Assembly: GCA_004193285.1 (NCBI GenBank)
Contig: SECP01000002.1
Span: 186,001-250,000 of the forward strand
DNA length: 64,000 nucleotides
Direction of reading: 5' to 3'
Source: Myxococcales bacterium
GTDB lineage: Bacteria > Myxococcota_A > Polyangia > Polyangiales > Polyangiaceae
Part shown: in pieces, positions 31,097-39,522 of the stretch
Numbering within the stretch: the stretch's first letter is position 1
How the letters are laid out: the number at the start of each line of letters is the position of its first letter
Program-made: the position numbers and the translations under genes
The notes under the pieces: generated by a model
Databases searched by the model: none
Told to the model about the DNA's origin: nothing
The model's input: only the letters and a program-made list of their open reading frames with translations

Positions 31097-32263
31097 CTAC
31101 GAAAGCGCGGCCGCGAGCCGGTCGTAGTCCGCCGCCGTGTTGTAAGCCTGCGCGGTGACCCGCAGCCACCGGCGGTCTTCGCTGCCGAAGCGAAACACCG
31201 GCACCTCGATGCCGTGCTCGTAGAAGAGCTGGTCTTGCAGAGGCTCCAGTCGGCTTGGGTCCTCCGGGCCCGGCCCCGGCGGGAGCGGCAGGGTCACCAT
31301 GGACCCGAGCAGCGCCGTCGGCGCGGGCGGAGCGACCGCGAGCGCGCGGCACAGCACGGCGCGCGCATGCAAGACGAGCTCGTGGTTGTGAGCTCTGAGG
31401 GCCGGCAGACCGCCCGGCATGAGCTGCTCGAGGAATCGAATCGCGCGGGGGATCGCGAGATAGGCGCTCGGATCCACCGTACCGGTCCAGTCGTGCTCGA
31501 GACGAAACCGAGAGACATCCTGCCGCGCCGATGCGGCGCCGTGGCTGATGGTCAGCGGGCGAACGCGACTCTGGCGATCTCTACGGACGTGCAAAAATGC
31601 CGAACCTTTGGGCGCGCACAGCCACTTGTGGCAATTGGCGGTGTAGTACGCGGCCCCGAGCGCGCCCAAATCCAGGGGGAGCATCCCGGGGGCGTGCGCG
31701 CCGTCCACCAACGTATCGACGCCGCGCTTTTGCAGCTCCGTGACGAGGCGTGCGACCGGGAAGACGACCGCGGTCGGGCTCGTCACGTGATCGATGAGGA
31801 GGAGGCGAGTCCGCTCCGTAACCCGGGCGAGCACCGCGCTGACGACCTCCTCGGAAGACTCGAGCGGGAACGGCACCGGCGCGACCACGAGCCGGGCCCC
31901 CGTCGAATCCGCGGCGAACGCGAGCGCGTTGCGGCAGGCGCCGTAAACATGGTCCGTGGTCAGCAGCTCGTCGCCTGGCCCGAGCGCCAAAGAGCGGAGC
32001 ACGGTGCTGACGCCGCTGCTCGCGTTCGGCACGAAGGCGAGGTCATCCGGCTGAGCGCCGATGAGCTGCGCGAGCGCGCCCCGCGCGTCCGCAAGAAGTC
32101 CTTCCAGCTCCCGAATCATGAAGCGAACTGGCTCTCGCTCGAGCCTTTCTCGCACCCGAGCTTGCTCTTCGAGCACCACCGAAGGGCAAGCGCCGAAGGA
32201 GCCGTGGTTGAGGAAGGTTACGTCGGGATCCAGCCGCCAATGGCCGGCAAACGGCGAGCGCAT
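31097..32263 (-). CDS. Class V aminotransferase (isopenicillin-N-epimerase-like)
   Basis: 388 residues, a complete fold type I PLP enzyme: FLNHGSFGACP at the N-terminus, FVPNASSGVSTVLRS for phosphate binding, DHVTSPTAVVFPV, VDGAHAPGM (Asp contacting PLP) and the lysine in ANCHKWLCAPKGSAFL. The NHGSFG start and HKW motif are typical of the isopenicillin-N-epimerase / cysteine-desulfurase-like branch of unknown substrate. The upstream gene ends 43 bases before this start on the same strand and could be co-transcribed. The substrate cannot be told from sequence. Confidence 0.88.
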   Translation of the reverse strand: MRSPFAGHWRLDPDVTFLNHGSFGACPSVVLEEQARVRERLEREPVRFMIRELEGLLADARGALAQLIGAQPDDLAFVPNASSGVSTVLRSLALGPGDELLTTDHVYGACRNALAFAADSTGARLVVAPVPFPLESSEEVVSAVLARVTERTRLLLIDHVTSPTAVVFPVARLVTELQKRGVDTLVDGAHAPGMLPLDLGALGAAYYTANCHKWLCAPKGSAFLHVRRDRQSRVRPLTISHGAASARQDVSRFRLEHDWTGTVDPSAYLAIPRAIRFLEQLMPGGLPALRAHNHELVLHARAVLCRALAVAPPAPTALLGSMVTLPLPPGPGPEDPSRLEPLQDQLFYEHGIEVPVFRFGSEDRRWLRVTAQAYNTAADYDRLAAALS

Positions 32264-32306
32264 TCGAAGGAGCTACTGCCGCGCCCGGTAGTGCGCAAGC
32301 GGGTAC

Positions 32307-32759
32307 TCACAGGCCGACCGCCGCCGGGGCCCCCAACAGACCGCGGCGCTCGGCAGTGACCAGGAGGTGCCGTACGGTCGCGCGCCGCTCGTCGGAGAGC
32401 GCGGGAGCGACCTCACTCGTATCGGCGTGCACGAAGAAGGTCTTCCGCCGCCAGCTCAGTTGAAAGACGCCCGTCAAGATCCCGCGCTTCATCGCCGCCC
32501 CGAAGCCTTCCCCCTCGAGTACCACGTGGTACGTGGAACAGGCTTTCATCAAGCTCGGCATCACCTCGTTCAGCCGCGCTCGGGCCCCCGCGTCCGGGGC
32601 CGGTGCGTTCACCGGTACGCGGGTCACGTAGACCACCGGGTGTCCGCAGGCCGCCGCGGCCGCTTCCACCGCGGCCTGCACTTCGTCCATGTCTGCAGGC
32701 AAAGGCTGACCCCAGAGCACGAAGACCGCGCCGCGCGTCGTGAGGATCTGGCAGGGCAT
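32307..32759 (-). CDS. Conserved hypothetical protein
   Basis: 150 residues from ATG 32759 (an ATG at 32792 adds 11 basic residues). An alpha/beta protein with alternating strands and helices (AVFVLWGQPLP, HPVVYVTRVPVNAP, TYHVVLEGEGFGAAM, RKTFFVHADTSE), no signal peptide and no membrane helix. The size and strand order recall STAS-like proteins common in myxobacteria, but I cannot assign a family. It lies directly upstream of the aminotransferase gene. Confidence 0.6.
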   Translation of the reverse strand: MPCQILTTRGAVFVLWGQPLPADMDEVQAAVEAAAAACGHPVVYVTRVPVNAPAPDAGARARLNEVMPSLMKACSTYHVVLEGEGFGAAMKRGILTGVFQLSWRRKTFFVHADTSEVAPALSDERRATVRHLLVTAERRGLLGAPAAVGL

Positions 32760-32938
32760 GCGACCATGCAACGGCGCGGCACGCCTGGACATTTAGTGCG
32801 CCGCGAGTGAGGGCCTCGGCCCCCCTGACAAACCTCGAGATTTCGCGGAGGTGAGCGCCCGGGCGTCGGGTGCAGGAGCGGACGCGGTAGCTAGAAGCCG
32901 CGATTGCGCACGCGCCAAAAGGCTCCTAAAGCCTGAGC

Positions 32939-33922
32939 ATGTTCAGCGCCATCTTGATCGAAAAGGAAGCGGGCGCTCCGCAGCGCGTCGCGGTGCAAGA
33001 GCTGCCCGAGGAACGGCTGCCGGCGGGGGACGTGACGGTGCGCATCTCCCACAGCACCATCAACTACAAAGACGCGCTCGCCATCACCGGCAAGAGCCCG
33101 ATCGTGCGCGCTTTCCCGATGGTGCCCGGCATCGACCTTGCGGGCACGGTGGAAGAGAGCTCGAGCCCGGCCTTCCGCCGAGGCGACGCGGTCATCGGCA
33201 ACGGCTTCGGCATCGGCGAGAGGACTTGGGGCGGCCTCGCGCAGCTCGCGCGGGTTCCGGCAGAGGGGTTGGTGCAGAGGCCGGAGGGGCTCTCCGCCCG
33301 AGACGCGATGGCGATCGGTACTGGCGGTTTCACGGCGATGCTCTCGCTGATGGCGCTGGAGGAGCACGGGGTCACGCCGGACCGCGGACCCATCTTGGTG
33401 ACGGGCGCGAGCGGCGGCGTTGGCAGCTTCTCGGTCGCCTTGCTCGCGGGGCTGGGCTACCGCGTGGTCGCGTCCACCGGCCGCCCTGAGGAAGCCGCGT
33501 ACCTGAGGGCCCTCGGGGCCGCCGAGGTGCTGGACCGGGCGGAGCTCGCGAGCCCCGGGAGGCCGCTCGGCAAAGAGCGCTGGGCGGGCGCCATCGATTC
33601 GGTGGGCAGCCACACGCTCGTGAACGCCTGCGCCGGCACCATGCGCGGCGGCTCGGTGACCGCGTGCGGCCTGGCGCAGGGCATGGACTTTCCGGGCACC
33701 GTGGCGCCCTTCATCTTGCGGGGCGTCAAGCTGCTCGGTATCGACTCGTCGGAGCGACCCCGCGCCGAGCGAGCGCGTGCTTGGGACCGCCTTCGCCCGT
33801 TGGTGAACGCCAGCTGGTTCGAGTCGGTAGCGCAGGATATTCCGCTTGCGGACGCGCTACCGAGGGCGGAGGAGCTTCTGGCTGGAAAAATCCGCGGCCG
33901 GCTGGTGGTTCACGTCGCGTAA
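32939..33922 (+). CDS. acuI: YhdH/AcuI-type NADPH-dependent reductase
   Basis: 327 residues, zinc-free medium-chain reductase. N-terminal catalytic domain: VRISHSTINYKDALAITGK, PMVPGIDLAGTV, RGDAVIGNGFGIGE, and GTGGFTAMLSLMALE. The Rossmann domain has LVTGASGGVGSFSVALL, STGRPEEAAYLRALGA and IDSVGSHTL. The C-terminus ends KIRGRLVVHV. These match AcuI/YhdH, which reduces acryloyl-CoA to propionyl-CoA using NADPH. It stands alone, 179 bases from the divergent hypothetical gene. Confidence 0.92.
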   Translation: MFSAILIEKEAGAPQRVAVQELPEERLPAGDVTVRISHSTINYKDALAITGKSPIVRAFPMVPGIDLAGTVEESSSPAFRRGDAVIGNGFGIGERTWGGLAQLARVPAEGLVQRPEGLSARDAMAIGTGGFTAMLSLMALEEHGVTPDRGPILVTGASGGVGSFSVALLAGLGYRVVASTGRPEEAAYLRALGAAEVLDRAELASPGRPLGKERWAGAIDSVGSHTLVNACAGTMRGGSVTACGLAQGMDFPGTVAPFILRGVKLLGIDSSERPRAERARAWDRLRPLVNASWFESVAQDIPLADALPRAEELLAGKIRGRLVVHVA

Positions 33923-33953
33923 AGGATCAGCGCCCTGCGCCCCTTTCAAGGGA

Positions 33954-35030
33954 GTGGCAGACTCTCGCTCCTTCGTGCTCGCGCTGCTCGGCGCTGCGGC
34001 GGCAACCATCGGCTGTGGAGACAACGCGCCTACGCCCGTGACTGATGAGGCAGCCGGATCGGGCGGCAGCTTGCCGCTCGCGGGCAGTGCGGGCCAAGCG
34101 CCGCAGGCAGGCTCGTCTGCCGGGGGCGCAGGGTCGTCTACGGGCGGCGGAGGCTCCTCGCAGGTCGGCGGCGGCTCCGCAGGAGGGTCCGCCGGCTCGT
34201 CCGGGTCCGGGTCGGGCAACGGAGGCAGCGGCAACGTCGCGGGCTCCGCAGGTTCCGTCGGCGGCGGGGCCGGTGGCGCTGCGGGCAGCGGCGGCGCAGT
34301 CGGCGGCGGCGGGGCCGGCACGGCGGGCAACGGCGGCGAGGCGCCGCTCGTTGCGGTCACCGTCTACCTCGCGGGTGATTCGACCGTCTCGACGTATGCA
34401 GATACGTCGAGCACCACCGACCAGGCGGGCTGGGGTCAAATGCTGAAAGGCTACTTGGACCCGCTCGCCAAGGTGGAAAACCGCGCCATCGGAGGTCGAA
34501 CCGCGCGGCGCTTCATCGACGAAGGGCACCTGCAAGAGATCTCGGACGACCTGCGCCCCGGCGACTACCTGCTCGTGCAATTCGGCACGAACGACAGCAA
34601 CAAGAACGCCAGCTACACGCTGGCTGGCAAGACGATTCCCTACTACCTGGACCCCGACACCGACTTCAAAACCTATTTGAAGCAGTACATCACCGCGGCC
34701 CGCGCCAAGCAGGCAAACCCGGTCCTGGTCACGCCTCCGCCGCGCAACTCGGCCTACTGCACCGGCGGCAATGGCACCGGCGCCTACGCTCAAGCCATGC
34801 GGGAGCTGGCCGTCGCCGAAAAAATCGCGATCTCGGATCTGAACGAGCGCGCCGTCGCCTACCTCAAGGGGATTTGCCCCTCGCCCACTCCGGAGGACTT
34901 CTTCTTGCGGCGCGCAGACGGCTCGGTGGACGGCACACACTTCCAAGAGAATGGCGCGCGCAAGCTCGCCGGGTTCGTCACTCAAGGGCTGAACGACACG
35001 CCCTCCACGCTCGCGCGCTACGTCAAGTGA
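33954..35030 (+). CDS. CE12-type SGNH esterase lipoprotein (rhamnogalacturonan acetylesterase-like)
   Basis: 358 residues from GTG 33954. Signal ADSRSFVLALLGAAAA with lipobox TIGC. Residues about 30-135 form a Gly/Ser/Ala stalk. The catalytic domain carries SGNH block I GDSTVSTYAD, block II AIGGRTARRF, block III FGTNDSN and block V DGTHFQ, so the Ser, Gly, Asn and Asp/His residues are all present. Such enzymes remove acetyl groups from rhamnogalacturonan I. The gene ends one base from the end of a second, oppositely oriented esterase gene with the same architecture. Confidence 0.86.
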   Translation: MADSRSFVLALLGAAAATIGCGDNAPTPVTDEAAGSGGSLPLAGSAGQAPQAGSSAGGAGSSTGGGGSSQVGGGSAGGSAGSSGSGSGNGGSGNVAGSAGSVGGGAGGAAGSGGAVGGGGAGTAGNGGEAPLVAVTVYLAGDSTVSTYADTSSTTDQAGWGQMLKGYLDPLAKVENRAIGGRTARRFIDEGHLQEISDDLRPGDYLLVQFGTNDSNKNASYTLAGKTIPYYLDPDTDFKTYLKQYITAARAKQANPVLVTPPPRNSAYCTGGNGTGAYAQAMRELAVAEKIAISDLNERAVAYLKGICPSPTPEDFFLRRADGSVDGTHFQENGARKLAGFVTQGLNDTPSTLARYVK

Positions 35031-35031
35031 C

Positions 35032-36147
35032 TCACTTCAGGTAGCCAGCAAGCGGCAGCCCCTGCGCCTTCAGCGCGCTCGCTACCACCTGAGCGATCTG
35101 CCTGGCGCCCGGCTTGTCGAAGTGGGTGTGGTCGTCGCAGAAGAACTCGCCCACCTTGCCGGTGGAATAGTTGCCATTGTTCGGGCACAGCCCGAGCTTG
35201 TTGTACAAATCGATGCTGAGCTGGTGCAAGTCGATGACGGGCACGCCGTTCTTCGCCGCCGCGCTCTTGATGGTCGTGAGGAAGCCGCGCGTCGCGACCG
35301 CGGTCGAGCCGCTGCATTCGATGGCGCTGGTGGGGGTGACGAAGATCGCCTGCGCGCCTCGCTCTTTCGCCGCTTTCGCCATGTCCCCCAAGTACGTCTC
35401 GTACAGGGCGGTGCCGACGTGCCGGGGACACGACGAGTCCCCGTCGTTGATGCCGAACTGGATGAGCAAGGTGTCGCCCGGTTTCATCCCCGAGGTCGCG
35501 TCCAACATGCCAGTCCAGCGGGCGTTGTAAGCCTGGGAGGTGAGCGTGCACTCGCTCCCCGTCTTTTGGTTCGAGACGGCTGGCTCGCGCAGCCAAGTTT
35601 GGATGCTCCGCCCGCCCACCGCGCGGTTGACCACCGTCACTCGGTCATTGAACAGCGCATCGAATTCGCCGCCCCAGCCGCACGGGCACGCGCCGGAGCA
35701 GGTTTGTACGGTCGAGTCGCCCGCGATCCAAACCGTCGTTGGTCCGGTGGCGGGAGAGCCGCCGGTACCGGCCGTGCCGCCACTTCCGCCCGCGCCGCTT
35801 GCGCCCGCATTGCCTGCGCTACCGCCGTTGCCGGTCCCCGCCGAGCTAGCTCCGGCCGCTCCGCCGTTCCCGCCGGACGGGGACGTGCCCGCGGTGGGCT
35901 CACCCGCGCCGCCGCTGCCAGCCACAGTGCCGCCTGCCCCTCCGCTCGAGGCACCGCCAGACGGCGCGCCGCCGGCAGAGGAACCGGCACTGGTGAAGCC
36001 ACCGCTACCTCCCACGCCGGCACCCGCCGCTCCGGCGCTCGCGCTGGAGCCGCCTGCTCCTTCCGGACCCGAGTCCGAGCTACAGGCGGCCGCGCAGGCG
36101 CCGAGGACCACGACGAACGTAGCGGTGATTGCTGGAATTTTTCGCAC
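35032..36147 (-). CDS. Second CE12-type SGNH esterase lipoprotein
   Basis: 371 residues from GTG 36147, which begins a good signal (RKIPAITATFVVVLGAC) with a lipobox ending ACAAAC; a TTG at 36189 is open but unlikely. Stalk of about 115 Gly/Ser/Ala residues. Catalytic domain: block I GDSTVQTC, block II NRAVGGRSIQ, block III FGINDGD, block V DDHTHFD. Extra cysteines (CSGACPCGW, SECTL, SSCPRH) suggest disulfides not present in the neighbouring esterase. The two proteins share layout but differ in sequence, so they probably act on different acetylated sites of pectin. Confidence 0.85.
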   Translation of the reverse strand: MRKIPAITATFVVVLGACAAACSSDSGPEGAGGSSASAGAAGAGVGGSGGFTSAGSSAGGAPSGGASSGGAGGTVAGSGGAGEPTAGTSPSGGNGGAAGASSAGTGNGGSAGNAGASGAGGSGGTAGTGGSPATGPTTVWIAGDSTVQTCSGACPCGWGGEFDALFNDRVTVVNRAVGGRSIQTWLREPAVSNQKTGSECTLTSQAYNARWTGMLDATSGMKPGDTLLIQFGINDGDSSCPRHVGTALYETYLGDMAKAAKERGAQAIFVTPTSAIECSGSTAVATRGFLTTIKSAAAKNGVPVIDLHQLSIDLYNKLGLCPNNGNYSTGKVGEFFCDDHTHFDKPGARQIAQVVASALKAQGLPLAGYLK

Positions 36148-36216
36148 GCACCTCGATAAGGGCAGCCCAAAAGCGGACCTTACCGGCAAACGCCGCGCCG
36201 TACGCCGACTCGGGGC

Positions 36217-36645
36217 TCAGAAGGTGATCTGTACCGATGGCGCCGAACGTTTCGCGGGACCGTGAAACACGACCTCGATGTTGTTGCCGTCCGGGTCGAG
36301 CAAGAAGCCCGCGAAGTAACCGGGATGGTAGGGCCGCTCACCCGGCTTGCCGTTGTCCTTACCCCCTCCCGCGAGCCCTGCCTCGTACGCGGTCACTACA
36401 GACTCGCGAGTCGGCGCTTGAAAGGCAAGGTGGGTGCGGCCCGTGAGCGCGCCTTGAGCGGCCTTGCTGTCCTTGGTCGAAATGAACAGCTCGTCCACCC
36501 AGAAGAAGTCCGGCCCTTCCCCACCGATCGACAGGCCGAGCGCCGCCAGCACGTCCGCGTAGAAGCGCTTGCTGGCCACCAGGTCGGCCACGACGAGTTG
36601 GATGTGATCGATCAAACGTCCCCGATGCAGCTCGTTCGTTTCCAT
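36217..36645 (-). CDS. VOC-family (glyoxalase-fold) protein
   Basis: 142 residues from ATG 36645; an in-frame ATG at 36753 would add an unlikely basic tail. One vicinal-oxygen-chelate domain: LIDHIQLVVADLVASKRFYADVL at the start, FFWVDELFIS, RTHLAFQAPTRESV, then FLLDPDGNNIEVV near the end. Metal ligands could be the His in DHIQ, the His in THLAF and the Glu in NIEVV. These are metal-dependent lyases, dioxygenases or resistance proteins; the substrate here is unknown. Confidence 0.85.
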   Translation of the reverse strand: METNELHRGRLIDHIQLVVADLVASKRFYADVLAALGLSIGGEGPDFFWVDELFISTKDSKAAQGALTGRTHLAFQAPTRESVVTAYEAGLAGGGKDNGKPGERPYHPGYFAGFLLDPDGNNIEVVFHGPAKRSAPSVQITF

Positions 36646-36807
36646 GGCAGTCACGTAGGTCGGCACCGCACGAGGGCCAAGGGGTAGGCGCGTGAACGGA
36701 GAAAAGAATGGGCTCGCCGTGTCGTGGAGGCGACTGCCCGCCAAGAATGACACGCATCAGTGGGCCGTTGTGCCTCGGCGAGCTCGCGATGCCTCGTCTG
36801 GAGCAGA

Positions 36808-36840
36808 CGGCTACTTGGGGCGCGCGCCACCAAGTAGCCG
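36808..36840 (-). terminator. Strong hairpin after the trypsin-like protease gene
   Basis: A perfect 11-base inverted repeat (CGGCTACTTGG at 36808-36818, CCAAGTAGCCG at 36830-36840) with a GC-rich loop that can pair further. It lies 14 bases past the end of the protease gene on the minus strand. No T-run follows in either direction, so it is either a terminator typical of high-GC genomes or an mRNA-stabilising 3' hairpin. Confidence 0.65.
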
Positions 36841-36854
36841 CTGTGCAGGGCGGG

Positions 36855-38312
36855 TCAGCCGCCGAAGCAGGTGTTCAGAGCCGCGAACTGCTCCGCGCAC
36901 GGACCTTCCGCGTACGCACCGAATTGATCGTAGCAGGACCAATTCGCCGGACTGGAAGAGACCGCAGCGGTGCAGGTGTTGATGTTCTGATTCGCGGAAG
37001 AGCACTCCGGCAGACCGCCGCGGATCGCGTCAATCTGGTCCTTGCAGAGGCCGACGCATTCCTCGAACGTCGGCAGAATGGCGCAGCCGGAACGCTGGCT
37101 GGCGCGGCACGAGAGCGCGCACTCCGTTTGGTCCAGCTCCGCCGCTCCGCAGCGCCGCGACGCTTGGTTCACGGTGAGCGTCGTGCTCGGGCTGTTGTCC
37201 GGCGAGAGAGTCCACGACAGCGTTTGCGAGGACGTGAAGTCGACCCCGAACGCGAAGTGGTGCACGCCAGGTAGGTAGCGCGTCAAACGCTGGCCCGTCG
37301 TGTCCCGCGCGAACGCGTTCTTGGTACCGTAGGGCACGGCAACGCTGACACCATTTTTGTTGTCGTAACCGAAGTACGCGGTGAGGGTGCCATTCACGTT
37401 GGGAGCCACGCAGTCGAACGCGGGCTTCAAAATGTCTTGGCCGCCCTTTTTGTAGGCCTGATCCAGGAACGGCAAAAACGAGCTCGGGCGCACTGCCAAG
37501 CTGTACTCAGCGCATGAAAGGCCCGTGAAGTAGTTGACTCCGCCGATGTACGTCTGGCCCGAGTTGGTGACCAACACCGGCCCGCCCGAGTCCCCGAAGC
37601 AGCCGTTGGCGTTGGGGGCGCGCCCGTCCAGCTTGAGCAAGTTGGGCCGATTCGCGGCCACCAGGACGCCCGGGTTCGGATCCTCCGGGTGGTAGTCGGC
37701 CGCGGTGGGCGAGCCGAGGGTGCGTGAGGTCCCGGTGCGCTGCACCCGCGCGCCGACGCCGGTCGTGGGTGTCGGGGTGCTGTTCGCGCCCCAACCAGAA
37801 AGCGTCACCTGCCGGTTCGCCTCCAGCGGCGTGCGAAGGATGGGGAGCGGATCGAACGGCAGCTTGCGGTCCAGGTAGACAACGCCAATGTCCGGATAGA
37901 AGGCGTTCGGATCGAAGCTCGGGTGGCTCTCGAAGGAGTCCGCTTGAGACCAGCTCGAGGGCGTGCCGGGCGGCGGCGGCACGAGGCCGTAGGCATCCTC
38001 GGTGAACTGCCCGATATCGGCCTCGAAGTTGTCGCCATAGTAGACGAACAGCTGACGGCCCGCGATGTCCTGCAAGCAATGCGCGGCCGTCAGCACCACG
38101 CGGGGCGCGAAATACGTGCCCGAGCACGTGCGGTAGCCGGCCCCGTTCGGCGTGATCACGAAGGCGTAGAGCATCACCACCTCGTTGCGCCCGCCGGGCG
38201 TGGACGGCCCCACGATCGCGTCGCGCGCCACGTTCGTCTCTTCTTCACCGGCGCCGGAGCAAGCCGCAGCCAGCACGCAGCAAGCCAGAAATCCCAATCT
38301 CATTTTTCGCAT
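36855..38312 (-). CDS. Secreted trypsin-like serine protease (S1) lipoprotein
   Basis: 485 residues from ATG 38312, preceded by GGAGG at ideal spacing. Signal MRKMRLGFLACCVLA with lipobox AAACS. The S1 domain starts near IVGPS; His about 78 in LTAAHC, Asp about 141 in YPDIGVVYLD and Ser about 242 in CFGDSGGPV complete the triad. Beyond about 310 a beta-rich region (LTAYFGYDNKNGVSVAVPYG) precedes a C-terminal Cys-rich segment with about ten cysteines (residues 400-485), seen also in other myxobacterial secreted proteins. Probably exported for external protein digestion. Confidence 0.88.
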   Translation of the reverse strand: MRKMRLGFLACCVLAAACSGAGEEETNVARDAIVGPSTPGGRNEVVMLYAFVITPNGAGYRTCSGTYFAPRVVLTAAHCLQDIAGRQLFVYYGDNFEADIGQFTEDAYGLVPPPPGTPSSWSQADSFESHPSFDPNAFYPDIGVVYLDRKLPFDPLPILRTPLEANRQVTLSGWGANSTPTPTTGVGARVQRTGTSRTLGSPTAADYHPEDPNPGVLVAANRPNLLKLDGRAPNANGCFGDSGGPVLVTNSGQTYIGGVNYFTGLSCAEYSLAVRPSSFLPFLDQAYKKGGQDILKPAFDCVAPNVNGTLTAYFGYDNKNGVSVAVPYGTKNAFARDTTGQRLTRYLPGVHHFAFGVDFTSSQTLSWTLSPDNSPSTTLTVNQASRRCGAAELDQTECALSCRASQRSGCAILPTFEECVGLCKDQIDAIRGGLPECSSANQNINTCTAAVSSSPANWSCYDQFGAYAEGPCAEQFAALNTCFGG

Positions 38313-38630
38313 TCCGCCTCCTTGAGCGCGCGAACCTACTCTGGAACCGGTTTCAGTCGAAGCTCCATCGCCCGCAGTCACGAAGTCGTCTCCGAAACAC
38401 CGCTTTATGGGCGATGCTCGTGTTTGCAGCCGAACCGCCGCGGACTCATGCGTGAATCCTCCAAGCGAGTGGGCGCGAATCATCCCGTGGGGCTGCCCAT
38501 CGCAGCCCAGCTCGCAGAAGGCTGCTGCTGCGCGTTCGGTGCCCTCGAACGAAAACGACGGACGTGCCGTCGACGCCTACGTCACGAGGATCGGTGGCGC
38601 CTCGCGGCATACCCCAGCCGCTACCGGCGC
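38313..38630. other. 318-base intergenic region, no gene seen
   Basis: Between the protease start and the end of the FNR-like gene, both on the minus strand. It holds the protease ribosome-binding site (just above 38312) and presumably its promoter. Open frames here on either strand have no signal, domain or codon pattern that I can support. Confidence 0.5.
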
Positions 38631-39467
38631 TCAGTCGAACGCTTCGCTCTTGAACGGGATGCGCCGCGCAGCGCACAGCGCGGAGGTGGCCGCGATCATG
38701 CCGGAGTTGCCGCACGCGTAGGCTTGCACCGCGCCGGTGAGCTCTCCTACGTACTGGCTCAGGAGCGAGTCCACCCGACCGCTCAGGCCAACCCAGCCCT
38801 GGTTGCGCGGCTCCCCCGGCCGGCTGATGGTCGTCACGTAGCGGAGCCGCGAGGGTTGCTCCGCCGCGAGCGCGGTGAGCTCCGCGGCGTAGGGCAGGCG
38901 ATCCGCGTAGCTCGAGCCGTGAATGAGCAGCACCCGGGCGCTGGAGCGGCGCGCCGACAACTCGCGCAGCATGCTGCGGAAGGGCGCGATACCGGTCGCG
39001 GTCGCGAGCATGACGTGGAGCGCAGCGCTGGGCTCGAAGGTGAGAGAACCTTTGGGCGAGGCCGCCAGCTCCACTCGCGCCCCGGGCAGGAGCGCGGTGA
39101 GACGCGGGCTCACGTTGCCGCCGGCAATGCGCTCGATGCAAAACTCCAGCTCCGCGTCGCTAGGAGCCGACGCGACCGTGTACGAGCGAGTCGGCCCCGT
39201 GCCTAAGCCTAGCTTCACCGCTTGGCCGGCGAGGAAGTTGAAGCCAGGCGGGCGCGCGACGCTGAGCAGCGCGATGTCCGGACCGACGAGGGTGCGCGCG
39301 AGCACGGTCCCGGGCGATGCGCTGCCGAGCGGCGCTTGCCGCGCCCCACGCCGCTCGGCGACCAGTGAGAGGATCGCCCCGAGCTCCGGATCCACGGCTT
39401 CGCCGCGCCGCGCCTGAGCGCTCAGGCGGAGCCGGCGCTCCAGGTCCGAACCGCGGGGTGTCTTCAC
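38631..39467 (-). CDS. FNR-type flavin oxidoreductase
   Basis: 278 residues. An N-terminal ~50-residue helical lead precedes a ferredoxin-NADP-reductase fold: FAD motif RSYTVASAP (Arg-x-Tyr-Thr/Ser), second FAD/phosphate segment GGNVSPRLTALLPG, NAD(P) motif MLATATGIAPFRSMLRELS and C-terminal AYACGNSGMI. No iron-sulfur cysteines are seen, so it is a simple one-component reductase passing electrons between NAD(P)H and a separate partner. The partner is not encoded next door. It starts 55 bases upstream of the region that follows the cellulase gene. Confidence 0.85.
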   Translation of the reverse strand: MKTPRGSDLERRLRLSAQARRGEAVDPELGAILSLVAERRGARQAPLGSASPGTVLARTLVGPDIALLSVARPPGFNFLAGQAVKLGLGTGPTRSYTVASAPSDAELEFCIERIAGGNVSPRLTALLPGARVELAASPKGSLTFEPSAALHVMLATATGIAPFRSMLRELSARRSSARVLLIHGSSYADRLPYAAELTALAAEQPSRLRYVTTISRPGEPRNQGWVGLSGRVDSLLSQYVGELTGAVQAYACGNSGMIAATSALCAARRIPFKSEAFD

Positions 39468-39486
39468 GGCCGCAGCGTAACAGATG

Positions 39487-39514
39487 GCCGCCCGGAGCTA
39501 GAGCCCCGGGCGGC
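39487..39514 (-). terminator. Hairpin after the GH45 cellulase gene
   Basis: Inverted repeat GCCGCCCGG (39487-39495) / CCGGGCGGC (39506-39514), a perfect 9-base GC stem with a 10-base loop, 8 bases past the cellulase gene end. It would separate the cellulase transcript from the FNR-like gene downstream on the same strand. No T-run is visible. Confidence 0.6.
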
Positions 39515-39522
39515 GTTCGAGG

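Noticed and set aside
34054..36100. GGC/GCG-rich repeats in esterase genes as mobile or regulatory repeats
   Set aside because: They encode the Gly/Ser/Ala stalks in frame and are irregular at DNA level, so low-complexity coding explains them.
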